NCBI RefSeq assembly: GCF_033110965.1
Contig: NZ_CP137003.1
Coordinates: 682,001 to 746,000, forward strand
Reading direction: 5' to 3'
Origin: Raineyella sp. LH-20
GTDB lineage: Bacteria > Actinomycetota > Actinomycetes > Propionibacteriales > Propionibacteriaceae
DNA: 64,000 nt
Below are positions 19,217 through 28,140 of this stretch, in pieces. Every line of letters starts with the position of its first letter. Within the stretch, counting starts at the first letter, position 1. The translations under genes and the position numbers were made by a program. The notes beneath the pieces were generated by a model, which was not told the DNA's origin, made no database searches, and saw nothing but the letters and a program-made list of their open reading frames with translations.

Positions 19217-20068
19217 GTGGAGATCCTCCGCGTCTTCAACAACAACGTCGTGCTGTCGCGGGACGCGTCCGGTCAGGAGATCATCCTGACCGGACGCGGC
19301 CTGGGCTTCCAGGCCCGGCCCGGCGACACCGTGGACGAGCACCGCATCGCCCGGACCTTCGTCCCCGACGACGGCCGCGACCCGGACAACCTCGGCGCAC
19401 AGATCGCCGCCATCCCACCGGAGCACGTCACCCTGGCCGACGAGGCACTGGCCGTCGCCCGCCGCGAGCTGGACACCGAACTGCCCGCGCACGTCGTGGT
19501 GGCGCTGGCCGACCACCTCAGCTTCGCGATCAAGCGGGTGCACTCCGGGATCGCCCTCGACTACCCACTGCGGTCCGAGGTGTCCCACCTCTACCCCCAG
19601 GAACTCGCGGCCGCGGCGCACATCGTGGCGTACGTCAACGAGCACCTGGACGAACCGATCCCGGACGACGAGGCGATCGCCATCGCCCTGCACCTGGTCA
19701 ACGCCGGCTTCGCCACCGGTGACCTGTCCGAGACCTACCGGATCACCGGGCTGTTCCGTCAGCTCTTCGACGTCCTGGAGCAGGCGTACGGGCGGCCCTT
19801 CGACCGTGACACGGTCAGCGCGGCCCGCTTCGTCACCCACCTGCGCTACTTCTTCATCCGGATGAGGAAGGGCGAGCAGCTCGCCGAAGGACACGAGATC
19901 CTCGCCGCGGCGATCCAGCAGGCCTATCCCGAGGCGTACGCCTGCGCCCTCAAGCTCACCGCGGTGCTGGAGCTGCGGCTGGGTGACGAGATCACCGACA
20001 ACGAGGTGCTCTACCTGACGATGCACGTGGCCCGGTTGGCCAGTGACCCGGTCGACCGGTCGCTGTGA
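19217..20068 (+). CDS. licT: LicT/BglG-family transcriptional antiterminator
   Basis: This is a 283-residue RNA-binding regulator. The N-terminal CAT domain (about 1-55) has VFNNNVVLSRD and GRGLGF. Two PTS regulation domains follow, with the expected histidines: PRD1 in LADHLSFAIKR and EVSHLYPQE, PRD2 in FVTHLRYFFIR and TMHVARL. When beta-glucosides are taken up it is dephosphorylated by the PTS, dimerises and binds the RAT at 15755-15781. The start is GTG with GGAGAGA upstream. It is the third gene of the operon, 68 bases after bglA, so it controls its own synthesis. Confidence 0.94.
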   Translation: MEILRVFNNNVVLSRDASGQEIILTGRGLGFQARPGDTVDEHRIARTFVPDDGRDPDNLGAQIAAIPPEHVTLADEALAVARRELDTELPAHVVVALADHLSFAIKRVHSGIALDYPLRSEVSHLYPQELAAAAHIVAYVNEHLDEPIPDDEAIAIALHLVNAGFATGDLSETYRITGLFRQLFDVLEQAYGRPFDRDTVSAARFVTHLRYFFIRMRKGEQLAEGHEILAAAIQQAYPEAYACALKLTAVLELRLGDEITDNEVLYLTMHVARLASDPVDRSL

Positions 20069-20235
20069 GCGACACGCCGCGACACGCCGTGGAGATCACA
20101 ACGAATCGGTAACACGGCTGTCACAGAGGGGGATACGGGTGTGTGCTCGATAGTGAGCGCAGCAAGGGCAGGGCTCCGACGGCAACGGAGCCACGTCCCG
20201 GTCCCTGATCCGCTGACTCCTCGGAAGTAGTCGAG

Positions 20236-20529
20236 ATGACCGCACAGACCTTCGACAGCATCACCGGCCGACACACCGCCTGGGAGGAACGCGGCCACCA
20301 CGGCCTGCTCCGCGCAGGCTCCACCTTCCTCAGCATCGCCCTGATCGGCATCGTCCTGGGTGCCTTCGCCGCGAACGACGTCCTGCTGGCCGTCGGCTCC
20401 CTCACCGGGGTGGTCGGGGCCTTCCTGCTGTCCTGCCGGCAACTCACCGGACCGCAGCGCGTCGAGCAGCCCGACCTCGGACCGAGCGATTCCGGGCGGC
20501 CGGCCGAGCACCCGGCGGATCCCTGCTGA
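20236..20529 (+). CDS. Small two-segment membrane protein, unknown
   Basis: This is a 97-residue protein with a soluble start, two hydrophobic segments (about residues 29-47 and 50-66, FLSIALIGIVLGAFAA and LLAVGSLTGVVGAFLLS) and a polar tail. A GGAAG sits about ten bases before the ATG. I do not recognise a family. The gene at 20841-21119 has the same plan (soluble N-terminus, two close segments, then a short charged tail starting CRQ or SRE), so the two may be distant paralogues. No functional clue is visible. Confidence 0.6.
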   Translation: MTAQTFDSITGRHTAWEERGHHGLLRAGSTFLSIALIGIVLGAFAANDVLLAVGSLTGVVGAFLLSCRQLTGPQRVEQPDLGPSDSGRPAEHPADPC

Positions 20530-20840
20530 GACACCTCCGGAGGTCTGGGCACACCGCACACCGGCACGCCCCGACGCCTCACCGACACAGCGCTTCCCCC
20601 CACTGCGGCACTACGCCTGTGAATGCCCCATGAACGTGTCCGCAGGATCCGACCTTGGTCAATACAGGACTGCATCGTGTGATCAGATGGGGTACGGGTC
20701 CAGGTGGGTCCGACTCTCGCGCAGCGCGGCGCCCGGTCAGCCCCTGACCTGGCACCCCCGTACCATCCCGTACGGCACGCCCTCACGGAGCCCACCCACC
20801 GTCGAGCAGCCTGCGCTGCTCGAGCCAGGAAGCAGGAAGC
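20530..20840 (+). other. Gene-free stretch between two small membrane-protein genes
   Basis: No reading frame with coding character is seen in these 311 bases. A possible promoter is TTGGTC then TGTGAT, 17 bases apart, near 20664-20692. A GGAAGC ribosome site lies just before the ATG at 20841. Nothing else stands out. Confidence 0.4.
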
Positions 20841-21119
20841 ATGTCGATCCCGACACTCGACCAGCAGTCCGCCACCCCCGTTGTTCCGTCCTCCACCGCC
20901 CCGTCCACGGCGGAGCGGCCGCCGTCCTCCCCGCGCAGGATCGTCTGGGTCCGGATCGCCGGTCTGCTGATCGGGGCCTCCGCCGTGCTCGCCGCACTCG
21001 GACTGGCCTCCGACACCCCCGCCGCCACCGTCACCGGCGTCGCCCTCGGCGTCGCCACGTCGTTCGTGCTGGCCAGCCGCGAGATGGGCGACAAGCGCAT
21101 CGCCGGCTCCGACCAGTAG
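20841..21119 (+). CDS. Small two-segment membrane protein, unknown
   Basis: This is a 92-residue protein with a Ser/Thr/Pro-rich N-terminus (about 1-32), then two hydrophobic segments (about 36-54 and 60-78, IAGLLIGASAVLAALGLAS and TVTGVALGVATSFVLAS) and a short charged tail. A good GGAAGC ribosome site precedes the ATG. It has the same layout as the protein at 20236-20529 and no recognised family. A strong terminator follows at 21149-21189. Confidence 0.6.
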   Translation: MSIPTLDQQSATPVVPSSTAPSTAERPPSSPRRIVWVRIAGLLIGASAVLAALGLASDTPAATVTGVALGVATSFVLASREMGDKRIAGSDQ

Positions 21120-21148
21120 CACCGTCCCGAAACATCCCGAACAGACTC

Positions 21149-21189
21149 CAGGGGGCGTACGCCCGGCTCGTGCCGGCGTACGCCCCCTG
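21149..21189. terminator. Bidirectional hairpin terminator
   Basis: CAGGGGGCGTACGC (21149-21162) pairs perfectly with 21176-21189, and inner CGG/CCG pairs extend the stem. It sits between convergent genes, the small membrane protein on the plus strand and the 88-residue protein on the minus strand, so it probably ends both transcripts. Confidence 0.8.
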
Positions 21190-21230
21190 TGGTCTGCCGG
21201 GGTCGTTGTCGCCCCGGCCGATCGGGCGCC

Positions 21231-21497
21231 TCAGTGGCGGCTCCGCTCGGCGGCCGCGCCCTCCGGGACGAGCATCGGTCGCAGCCGCGCCCACACCACG
21301 AAGACGACGCCGACGACGAACAGGACCAGACCGGCCCACAGGTTGGCGTTGATCCCGCCGGTCTTGTCGAGGCCCTTGTCGGCGAACAGGCCCATCAGCA
21401 GCAGGATCAGGCCGTAGACGCCGAGCAGCAGACCGATGACGTTGCGGATGTCGAACAACCCGGCCTGGTGCCGGGCGGAGGTTTCGGTGGTCACCAT
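21231..21497 (-). CDS. Small membrane protein downstream of a solute symporter
   Basis: This is an 88-residue protein with two hydrophobic segments (about residues 17-38, NVIGLLLGVYGLILLLMGLF, and 52-70, LWAGLVLFVVGVVFVVWA). It starts 10 bases after the symporter stop on the same strand. Its ribosome site GAGG lies in the end of the symporter gene, so it is translated from the same message. Proteins of this kind often accompany sodium/solute symporters and may be a small accessory subunit, but I know no tested role. Confidence 0.75.
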   Translation of the reverse strand: MVTTETSARHQAGLFDIRNVIGLLLGVYGLILLLMGLFADKGLDKTGGINANLWAGLVLFVVGVVFVVWARLRPMLVPEGAAAERSRH

Positions 21498-21507
21498 GGC
21501 AGGCTCC

Positions 21508-23217
21508 TCAGAAGGCGATGTTCAGGATGATGGCGATGACCAGCGCCACGCCGGCGAGCGGCACCGGCCGACTGATCCACGGCATGGTGGCGAGCGCCGG
21601 GTCGTGGAAGTGTGACTTCGGCGTCTCGGAGTAGACGAAGCCGACCAGCTCCGAGGACGGCTTCGGCCTGGTGACCAGCGAGACCAGCACACTGACCAGC
21701 ACGTCCATCACGAAGCCGGCCGAGGCGGCGACGAAGGCGGTGCCCTGGCCGGGCAGCTGGATCACCCCGCCGAGGCTGAGCAGCCAGACGAAGACGGCGG
21801 ACAGCGTGCCGACGATCAGGCCGACCCAACCGGCGGTGGGCGTCATCCGCTTCCAGAACATGCCGACGATGAAGGTGGCGAACAGCGGCGCGTTGAAGAA
21901 GCCGAACAGGGTCTGCAGGTAGTCCATGATGTTCGAGAACTGGCCGGCGATCAGCGCGGTGAAGATGGCCACGATCGTGGCCGCCAGGGTGGCGATCCGG
22001 CCGACCGTGACGTAGTAGTGGTCGGGCTTGTCCTTGGCCACGTACGTCTGCCACAGGTCCACCGACAGCACGGTGTTGAAGGCGGAGATGTTGGCCGCCA
22101 TGCCGGCCATGAACGCCGCCAGCAGGCCGGTGATAGCCAGCCCGAGCAGGCCGTTGGGCAGCAGGTCGCGCATCATGTAGAGCAGCGAGTCGTTGTACTG
22201 CACACCGAGGCCGGAGGCCCCACCGGGGATGTGCGCACCGTTCTTGACCTGGCCGATCTCGCTCACCAGCACCGCGGCGAGCATGCCCGGCAGGATGGTG
22301 ATGAACGGCACGAACATCTTCGGGAACGCACCGATGATCGGCGTCTTGCGGGCCGCGGTCATCGACTCCGAGGCCATCGCCCGCTGCACCTCGACGAAGT
22401 TCGTCGTCCAGTAGCCGAAGGACAGCACGAAGCCGAGGCCGAAGACGATGCCGATCACCGACAGCACCGGCGAGTGGAAGCCGGACAGTGCCTGACCCGG
22501 CCAGGACTGCAGTTGCTCGGCGGCCGGAGCGACGCCGGCGCTCGGCGGTGCGGCGGCCGCAGCGGCGGTGATCCGCTCCTTCAGCCCCTCCCAGCCGCCG
22601 ACCCGGTGCAGACCGATCAGGGTGAGCGGGAGCAGCGAGGCGACGATCACGAAGAACTGCAGCACCTCGTTGTAGATCGCGGCGCTCAGGCCGCCGAAGG
22701 AGATGTACGCCAGCACGATGACGGCGGCCACCAGCAGGGCCACCCACAGCGGCCAACCGAGCATCGCGTGCACGATGCTGCCCAGCAGGTAGAGGTTGAT
22801 GCCGGCGATCAGCAGCTGCGCCAGGGCGAAGGACAACGAGTTGACCAGGTGGGCGCCGGTGCCGAAGCGCTTGCGCATGAACTCCGGGACCGATCGCACC
22901 CTGGAGCCGTAGTAGAAGGGCATCATCACGACACCCAGGAAGAGCATCGCCGGGATGGCCCCGATCCAGAAGTAGTGGACGGTCGGCAGGCCGATCTGGG
23001 CGCCGTTGGCCGACATGCCCATGATCTCCACCGCGCCCAGGTTGGCGGAGATGAAGGCGAGGCCGGTCACCCAGGCGGGGAGTGAGCGGCCGGACAGGAA
23101 GAACCCGATGGCATCCGAGGCCTGTCGGCGTGCGATCAGGCCGATGCCGAGTACTGCCACGAAGTAGATCCCGATGATCAGGTAGTCCACGACGTTGGCT
23201 TGGATGAGTGTTGCCAT
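21508..23217 (-). CDS. Sodium:solute symporter (SSS family), probably for galactose or another sugar
   Basis: This is a 569-residue membrane protein with about 13-14 hydrophobic segments. SSS-family marks include GFFLSGRSLPAWVTGLAFIS near the start, FYYGSRVRSVPEFMRKRFG, and LAITGLLAAFMAGMAANISAFNT in the later half, close to the vSGLT sugar symporter signature. It would import a sugar with sodium. ATG 23217 is chosen because the membrane part begins just after it; GAGAGGA lies 13 bases upstream. It is divergent from galK, and two matching operators lie between them, so galactose is the probable substrate. Confidence 0.88.
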   Translation of the reverse strand: MATLIQANVVDYLIIGIYFVAVLGIGLIARRQASDAIGFFLSGRSLPAWVTGLAFISANLGAVEIMGMSANGAQIGLPTVHYFWIGAIPAMLFLGVVMMPFYYGSRVRSVPEFMRKRFGTGAHLVNSLSFALAQLLIAGINLYLLGSIVHAMLGWPLWVALLVAAVIVLAYISFGGLSAAIYNEVLQFFVIVASLLPLTLIGLHRVGGWEGLKERITAAAAAAPPSAGVAPAAEQLQSWPGQALSGFHSPVLSVIGIVFGLGFVLSFGYWTTNFVEVQRAMASESMTAARKTPIIGAFPKMFVPFITILPGMLAAVLVSEIGQVKNGAHIPGGASGLGVQYNDSLLYMMRDLLPNGLLGLAITGLLAAFMAGMAANISAFNTVLSVDLWQTYVAKDKPDHYYVTVGRIATLAATIVAIFTALIAGQFSNIMDYLQTLFGFFNAPLFATFIVGMFWKRMTPTAGWVGLIVGTLSAVFVWLLSLGGVIQLPGQGTAFVAASAGFVMDVLVSVLVSLVTRPKPSSELVGFVYSETPKSHFHDPALATMPWISRPVPLAGVALVIAIILNIAF

Positions 23218-23277
23218 CCTCGTTGATGTCCTCTCAGACGGTTGGCGTCGCACCCGCACCGGGTTGGCCGGCCGTCG

Positions 23278-23295
23278 AATGTTTACGTCAACATT
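23278..23295. promoter_or_regulatory. Operator 1 in the symporter/galK intergenic region
   Basis: The 18-base dyad AATGTTTACGTCAACATT has AATGTT and AACATT arms around ACGT, the size and symmetry of a LacI-family operator. It lies 60 bases before the symporter start. Just upstream on the minus strand is a possible promoter: TTGACA (23338-23333), 17 bases, then CAACAT. The site would lie near +10 of that transcript, consistent with repression. The likely binder is the regulator at 27087-28139. Confidence 0.75.
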
Positions 23296-23355
23296 GTCGC
23301 ATTGGAACGATGTTGACAAAGTCCCCCGAGACTGTCAACTCGCTTGCACAGTGAC

Positions 23356-23373
23356 AATGTTTACGTCACCATT
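23356..23373. promoter_or_regulatory. Operator 2 in the symporter/galK intergenic region
   Basis: AATGTTTACGTCACCATT is identical to operator 1 except for one base, and its centre lies 78 bases away. It is 92 bases before the galK start and overlaps the possible -10 of a plus-strand promoter (TTGCAC, 17 bases, CACCAT). Two sites at this spacing could allow looping by a LacI-type tetramer or dimer pair. Confidence 0.75.
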
Positions 23374-23465
23374 GCAGTGAACACGGGCATCGACGCCCAG
23401 GGGTCCACTGCTCCCGACGGGCGTCGGATGGTGCAGTGACGGCTCCGGGCGGGAAGGACTGACCA

Positions 23466-24722
23466 ATGACGACCAGCGTCCCGCTGACCACCGGCATCCC
23501 GAGCTGGTCCGGCGAGGAGGGCGTACGCCGCGCCCACGACCTCTTCCTACAGGCGTACGCCGGCCCACCGGACGGGGTCTGGGCGGCACCCGGGCGGGTC
23601 AACCTGATCGGTGAACACCTCGACTACAACGGCGGCCCCTGCCTGCCGATCGCGCTGCCGCACCGGACGTACGTGGCGTTGCGCCGGCGGGCCGACCGGA
23701 CGGTGCGGCTCGCCTCGGACGACGCCGACCCGACCCGGTGGGAGGGCACCCTCGACGACATCCGGCCGGGCGGGGACATCCCCTCCTGGGTCGGTTACGC
23801 GGCCGGCCCCGCCTGGGCACTGGCGCAGCAGGACGCGACGCTGGGCTTCGCGGCGGCGCTCGGCGGCTTCGACGCCGCCGTGGTGTCCTGCGTGCCGTGG
23901 GGCGCGGGGCTGTCCTCTTCCGCCGCGATCGAGTGCGCGACGGCGCTGGCCCTCGACGAGACGTACGGCCTCGGGCTGGGCGACGACGCGACCGGCCGGG
24001 CGACGCTGGCCGCGGCCTGCGTACGGGCCGAGAACGAGGTGGTCGGCGCCCCGACCGGCGGGATGGACCAGGCCGCGGCGTTGGCCACCCGGGAGGGCCA
24101 CGCCCTGTTGCTGGACACCCTGGACGGCTCCGTCGAGCAGGTGCCGTTCGACCTCGGCCGGGTCGGGCTGGCCCTGCTGGTGATCGACACCCGCGCCGAG
24201 CACGCCCTGGTCGACGGGCAGTACGCCGCCCGCCGGGCCGCCTGCGAGGCGGTCGCCGCTCGCGAGGGCGTGCCGACCCTGCGCGAGCTGGCGGACCCGC
24301 CGGCTGTGCTGGCCCGGCTCACCGATCCGGTCGAACGTCGTCGGGTGCGCCATGTGGTCACCGAGATCGACCGGGTCGGCGAGTTCGTGGCGCTGCTCCG
24401 CGCCGACCGGTACGACGCCCTCGGGCCGGTGCTGGACGCCTCGCACGCCTCGCTGCGCGACGACTACGAGGTGAGCTGCCCGGAACTGGACGTCGCCGTG
24501 GAGACCGCCCGCGCCGCCGGGGCGCTGGGCGCCCGGATGACCGGCGGCGGCTTCGGCGGCTCGGCGATCGCCCTGGCACCGACCGGCCGGGTCGAGGCGA
24601 TCGCCGCCGCGGTGACCGACGCGTACGCCCGGCGCGGCTGGCACGCCCCACGCTTCCTCGTCGCCCTGGCCTCCGCGGCCGGCGGCCGGGTGGACGGCCG
24701 GACGGACGGGGCGCAGCGATGA
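23466..24722 (+). CDS. galK: Galactokinase
   Basis: This is a 418-residue GHMP kinase that phosphorylates galactose at C1. It has the galactokinase signature GRVNLIGEHLDYN at residues 43-55, the ATP loop VPWGAGLSSSAAIE, and the third GHMP motif GARMTGGGFGGSAIAL near the C-terminus. It is the first gene of a four-gene operon with ATGA overlaps throughout. Control is probably by the LacI-type protein at the operon end through operators 1 and 2. Confidence 0.96.
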   Translation: MTTSVPLTTGIPSWSGEEGVRRAHDLFLQAYAGPPDGVWAAPGRVNLIGEHLDYNGGPCLPIALPHRTYVALRRRADRTVRLASDDADPTRWEGTLDDIRPGGDIPSWVGYAAGPAWALAQQDATLGFAAALGGFDAAVVSCVPWGAGLSSSAAIECATALALDETYGLGLGDDATGRATLAAACVRAENEVVGAPTGGMDQAAALATREGHALLLDTLDGSVEQVPFDLGRVGLALLVIDTRAEHALVDGQYAARRAACEAVAAREGVPTLRELADPPAVLARLTDPVERRRVRHVVTEIDRVGEFVALLRADRYDALGPVLDASHASLRDDYEVSCPELDVAVETARAAGALGARMTGGGFGGSAIALAPTGRVEAIAAAVTDAYARRGWHAPRFLVALASAAGGRVDGRTDGAQR

Positions 24723-26158
24723 GCCCGGCGGGACTGCGCCACGCCACCGAGCGGATGCGCCGGGCGGGCCTGCCCGACCTGGCGGTCGAGGTGTTCGCCG
24801 GCTACTACGCCCAGCTCGAGGAGGGCCGCACCGGCCTGATCCCCGAGGACACCATCGACCCGGTGCTCGACGTCACCGACATCGCCGAGGTGGAGGTCTC
24901 CCCGGCGCAGCAGCGCGAGGCACTGGCCCGTACGGTGATGATCAAGCTCAACGGCGGACTGGGCACCTCGATGGGGATGGACCGGGCGAAGTCACTGCTG
25001 CCGGTGCGCGACGGGCTGAGCTTCCTGGACATCATCGCCGGGCAGATCCGGCACGCCCGGGTGGCCAGCGGGGCGGACCTGCCGCTGTTGCTGATGGACA
25101 GCTTCCGCACCCGGGAGGACACGCTGGCCGCGCTGGCGGCCCACCCGGACCTGGCCTGCCCGGGGCTGCCGGCGGACTTCGTGCAGCACCGCGAGCCGAA
25201 GCTGCTGGTCGACTCGCTGGAGCCGGTCGACTGGCCGGCGGACCCGTCGTTGGAATGGTGCCCGCCGGGCCACGGCGACATCTACGTCGCACTGCTCACC
25301 ACCGGCCTGCTCGACACGCTGATCGAGCGCGGCTACCGCTATGCCAACACCTCCAACGCCGACAACCTCGGCGCCGCCCCCGACGGCCGGCTCGCCGGCT
25401 GGTTCGCGGCGAGCGGTGCACCGTACGCTCCGGAGGTGTGCCGGCGGACGCCCGCGGACCGCAAGGGCGGCCACCTCGGGCGGCGCAGAGCCGACGGCCG
25501 GATGATCCTGCGCGACACCGCACAGACGCCCGCCGCGGACATGGCCTGGTTCACCGACGAGACGCGCCATCCGTACTTCCACACCAACAACCTGTGGTTC
25601 GACCTGGTCGCGCTGCGCGACGCGCTGGCCGCCCGGGGCGGGGTGCCCGGGCTGCCGCTGATCCGCAACCGCAAGCACGTCGATCCGACCGACCCGTCCT
25701 CCCCCGAGGTGTTCCAGATCGAGTGCGCCCTCGGCGCGGTCGTCGAGCTCTTCGACGACCCGGCGCCGGTGCTGGTGGAGCGGGCCCGGTTCCTGCCGGT
25801 GAAGACCACCGACGACCTGCTGCTGCTCCGCTCCGACGCGTACGAGCTGGACGACGACGTCCGGCTGCGGCTGGCGGCCGACCGGGCCTGCCTGGTGCAG
25901 CTCGATCCGCGCCACTACCGGCAGATCGCCGACTTCGACGCACACTTCCCCGCCGGGCCGCCCTCCCTGCGGGGGGCCGAGCGGCTCACCGTGGACGGCG
26001 ACTGGACCTTCGGCGCCGGCGTCGTCGTCACCGGTGACGTCCAGCTGCCCGACCCGGGCACCCCGTGCCTCGTCCCCGACGGGACGGACCTCACCAGGCA
26101 CGACACGAGCCCGGCCGCCGCGAGCGCACCGGACGGAGAGAGGAGGGCGGACCGATGA
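24719..26158 (+). CDS. UTP-hexose-1-phosphate uridylyltransferase (UDPGP family)
   Basis: This is a 479-residue protein of the eukaryotic-type UDP-glucose pyrophosphorylase family (UDPGP). It shows the nucleotide-binding signature IKLNGGLGTSMGMDRAKSLL at about residue 76, PPGHGDIYVAL, RYANTSNADNLGA and FHTNNLWFDLVAL. It makes UDP-glucose, and in bifidobacterial relatives also UDP-galactose, from the sugar 1-phosphate and UTP. No galT is present here, so it probably takes over conversion of galactose 1-phosphate. The start is the ATG overlapping the galK stop; the same frame is open far upstream inside galK, but that part is not coding. Confidence 0.88.
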   Translation: MSPAGLRHATERMRRAGLPDLAVEVFAGYYAQLEEGRTGLIPEDTIDPVLDVTDIAEVEVSPAQQREALARTVMIKLNGGLGTSMGMDRAKSLLPVRDGLSFLDIIAGQIRHARVASGADLPLLLMDSFRTREDTLAALAAHPDLACPGLPADFVQHREPKLLVDSLEPVDWPADPSLEWCPPGHGDIYVALLTTGLLDTLIERGYRYANTSNADNLGAAPDGRLAGWFAASGAPYAPEVCRRTPADRKGGHLGRRRADGRMILRDTAQTPAADMAWFTDETRHPYFHTNNLWFDLVALRDALAARGGVPGLPLIRNRKHVDPTDPSSPEVFQIECALGAVVELFDDPAPVLVERARFLPVKTTDDLLLLRSDAYELDDDVRLRLAADRACLVQLDPRHYRQIADFDAHFPAGPPSLRGAERLTVDGDWTFGAGVVVTGDVQLPDPGTPCLVPDGTDLTRHDTSPAAASAPDGERRADR

Positions 26159-27090
26159 TCCCCACCGGCCCGAGTGGACGAGAGTTCAGCATCAGCCACG
26201 GCGACCAGCAGGCCGTGATCAGCCAACGCGGCGCCGCCCTGCGGTCCTACCGGGTCGGCGAGCGCGACGTCGTGGTGCCGTTCGGAGCGGACGAGGTGTC
26301 CCCGGCGATGCACGGCGCGATCCTGTTGCCCTGGCCCAACCGACTCGCCGACGGGCGCTACCGGTTCGACGGGACGACCCACCAGCTGCCGATCACCGAG
26401 CCGGACCGCCGGGTCGCCAACCACGGCCTGGTGCACGCCCTCGACTGGCGGCCGGTCGGCCACTCCGACGGTCACGTCGAGTTGGCCCTCACCCTGCTCC
26501 CCCGCCCCGGCTACCCGTACCGCCTGGACGTGCACGTGCACTACCGGCTGGCCGCCGACGGCCTGACCGTACGGCTGGCCGCCACCAACGCCGGGGAGGC
26601 GAGGGCCCCGTACGGCGTCGGCTTCCATCCCTGGCTGTCGCCCGGCCGAGCGGCCGTCGACGACTGCACCCTCCGGGTGGACGCCGGCCGCTGGCTGCGC
26701 CCCGACGACCGGATGCTGCCGGTGGCGACCGAGGCGACGCCACCGGAGAAGGACTTCTCCACCGCCCGGACCATCGGCGCCACCTCCCTGGACGACGGCT
26801 TCGCCTCCGCCTCCTACCGCGACGGGCGATCCTGGGTGCGGCTCACCGCTCCGGACGGCTGGACCGCCGCCGCGTGGATGCGCCCGCCGCTGGCCTACTG
26901 GCAGGTCTGCACCGGCGACTTCCCGGAGACCGGCCGGTACGAGCGGACCGGGGTGGCGGCCGAGCCGATGACCTGCCCGGCCAACGCGTTCGTCACCGGG
27001 CAGGACCTGGCGGTGATCGTCCCCGGGGCCACCCACGTGGTGAGCTGGGGGCTGTGCCTGGAGGGCGGGTCCGGGAGGCCGGGGGCATGA
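26155..27090 (+). CDS. galM: Aldose 1-epimerase (galactose mutarotase)
   Basis: This is a 311-residue mutarotase-fold protein. The general-base and acid regions appear as ILLPWPNRLADGRYRFDG, the histidine in VANHGLVHALDW, and GVGFHPWLSPG. It converts beta- to alpha-galactose for galactokinase. The ATG at 26155 overlaps the previous stop by 4 bases and has a GAGAGGAGGG ribosome site. It ends by overlapping the start of the LacI regulator gene. The product may also act on other aldoses. Confidence 0.9.
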   Translation: MIPTGPSGREFSISHGDQQAVISQRGAALRSYRVGERDVVVPFGADEVSPAMHGAILLPWPNRLADGRYRFDGTTHQLPITEPDRRVANHGLVHALDWRPVGHSDGHVELALTLLPRPGYPYRLDVHVHYRLAADGLTVRLAATNAGEARAPYGVGFHPWLSPGRAAVDDCTLRVDAGRWLRPDDRMLPVATEATPPEKDFSTARTIGATSLDDGFASASYRDGRSWVRLTAPDGWTAAAWMRPPLAYWQVCTGDFPETGRYERTGVAAEPMTCPANAFVTGQDLAVIVPGATHVVSWGLCLEGGSGRPGA

Positions 27091-28139
27091 CCGGTCCTCG
27101 GGCCGGCCGCCGCCGGGCACCCGGGCAGGCCGTCTCGATGGCCGACGTCGCCCGGCTCGCCGGGGTCTCGTCGCAGACCGTGTCCCGGGTCGCCCGGAGC
27201 GAGGACTCGGTCCGGCCGGAGACCGCCGCGCGGGTGCGGGCGGCGATGCGCCAGCTCGACTACCTGCCCAACCGGGCGGCCCGGGCCCTGCGCTCCGGCA
27301 CGTTCCGGACCATCGGGGTGGTCGGCCACCAGCTGTCCCGGACCGGCGAGGCGCACATCACCGAGGCGGTGATCGAGGCGCTGCGCGAGCAGGACTACGC
27401 GGTGATGCTGATCGACACCCCGAGCTCGCGGGCGGAGGACTTCCTCGACGCGTTCACCGCGCTGGGGCAGTCGGTCGACGGCATGGTCGTGCTGCGCCTC
27501 GAGACGCCGACCCCGGCCCGGGTGGAGCTGCCGGCGCGGGTGCCGATCGTGGTCGGCGACTTCCGCTACGCGGACAGCCACACTGTGGTCGGCACCGACC
27601 AGGCGGCCGGCACCCGACAGGCCGTCGCCCACCTGCTGGGGCTGGGCCATCGGACCGTGCACCACGTGTCCGGGCCGACCAGCTCGGTGCAGGCGACCGC
27701 CCGTGAGGCCGCCTGGGAACAGGTCCTCCGAGAGGCGGGCCGGCCGGTGCCGCCGGTGCTGCGCGGCGACTGGACCCCACGGTCCGGCTACGCCGCCGGC
27801 CTGCTGCTGGCGGCCGACCCGTCGGTGACCGCGGTGTACTGCGGCAACGACGAGATGGCCCAGGGGACGCTGCGGGCGCTGCACGAGGCCGGCCGCAGGG
27901 TGCCGGCCGACGTGTCGGTGGTCGGTTTCGACGACCTGATGGCGGAGTGGCTGTGGCCGCCGCTGACCACGGTGGCACAGGACTTCGCCACCATCGGCCG
28001 GGAACTGGTGTCGGCGCTGCTCGAGCAACTGGCCGAGCAGCAGTCCGCGGCCACCCGGCGGATCCTGGTGCCGACCCGGCTGGTGGTCCGGGCGAGCTCG
28101 GGGCCGCCACCGGAGCGTACGCTCCCCGACGGCAGGTGA
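27087..28139 (+). CDS. LacI-family transcriptional regulator
   Basis: This is a 350-residue repressor. The helix-turn-helix MADVARLAGVSSQTVSRV is at residues 18-35, the hinge helix YLPNRAARALRSG at about 55-70, and the sugar-binding domain follows with GVVGHQLSRTG, VYCGNDEMAQG and VSVVGFDDL. It is the last gene of the galK operon and overlaps galM by 4 bases. It probably binds the two dyads at 23278-23295 and 23356-23373 and is released by galactose or a derivative. The effector is not shown by sequence. Confidence 0.94.
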   Translation: MTGPRAGRRRAPGQAVSMADVARLAGVSSQTVSRVARSEDSVRPETAARVRAAMRQLDYLPNRAARALRSGTFRTIGVVGHQLSRTGEAHITEAVIEALREQDYAVMLIDTPSSRAEDFLDAFTALGQSVDGMVVLRLETPTPARVELPARVPIVVGDFRYADSHTVVGTDQAAGTRQAVAHLLGLGHRTVHHVSGPTSSVQATAREAAWEQVLREAGRPVPPVLRGDWTPRSGYAAGLLLAADPSVTAVYCGNDEMAQGTLRALHEAGRRVPADVSVVGFDDLMAEWLWPPLTTVAQDFATIGRELVSALLEQLAEQQSAATRRILVPTRLVVRASSGPPPERTLPDGR

Positions 28140-28140
28140 C

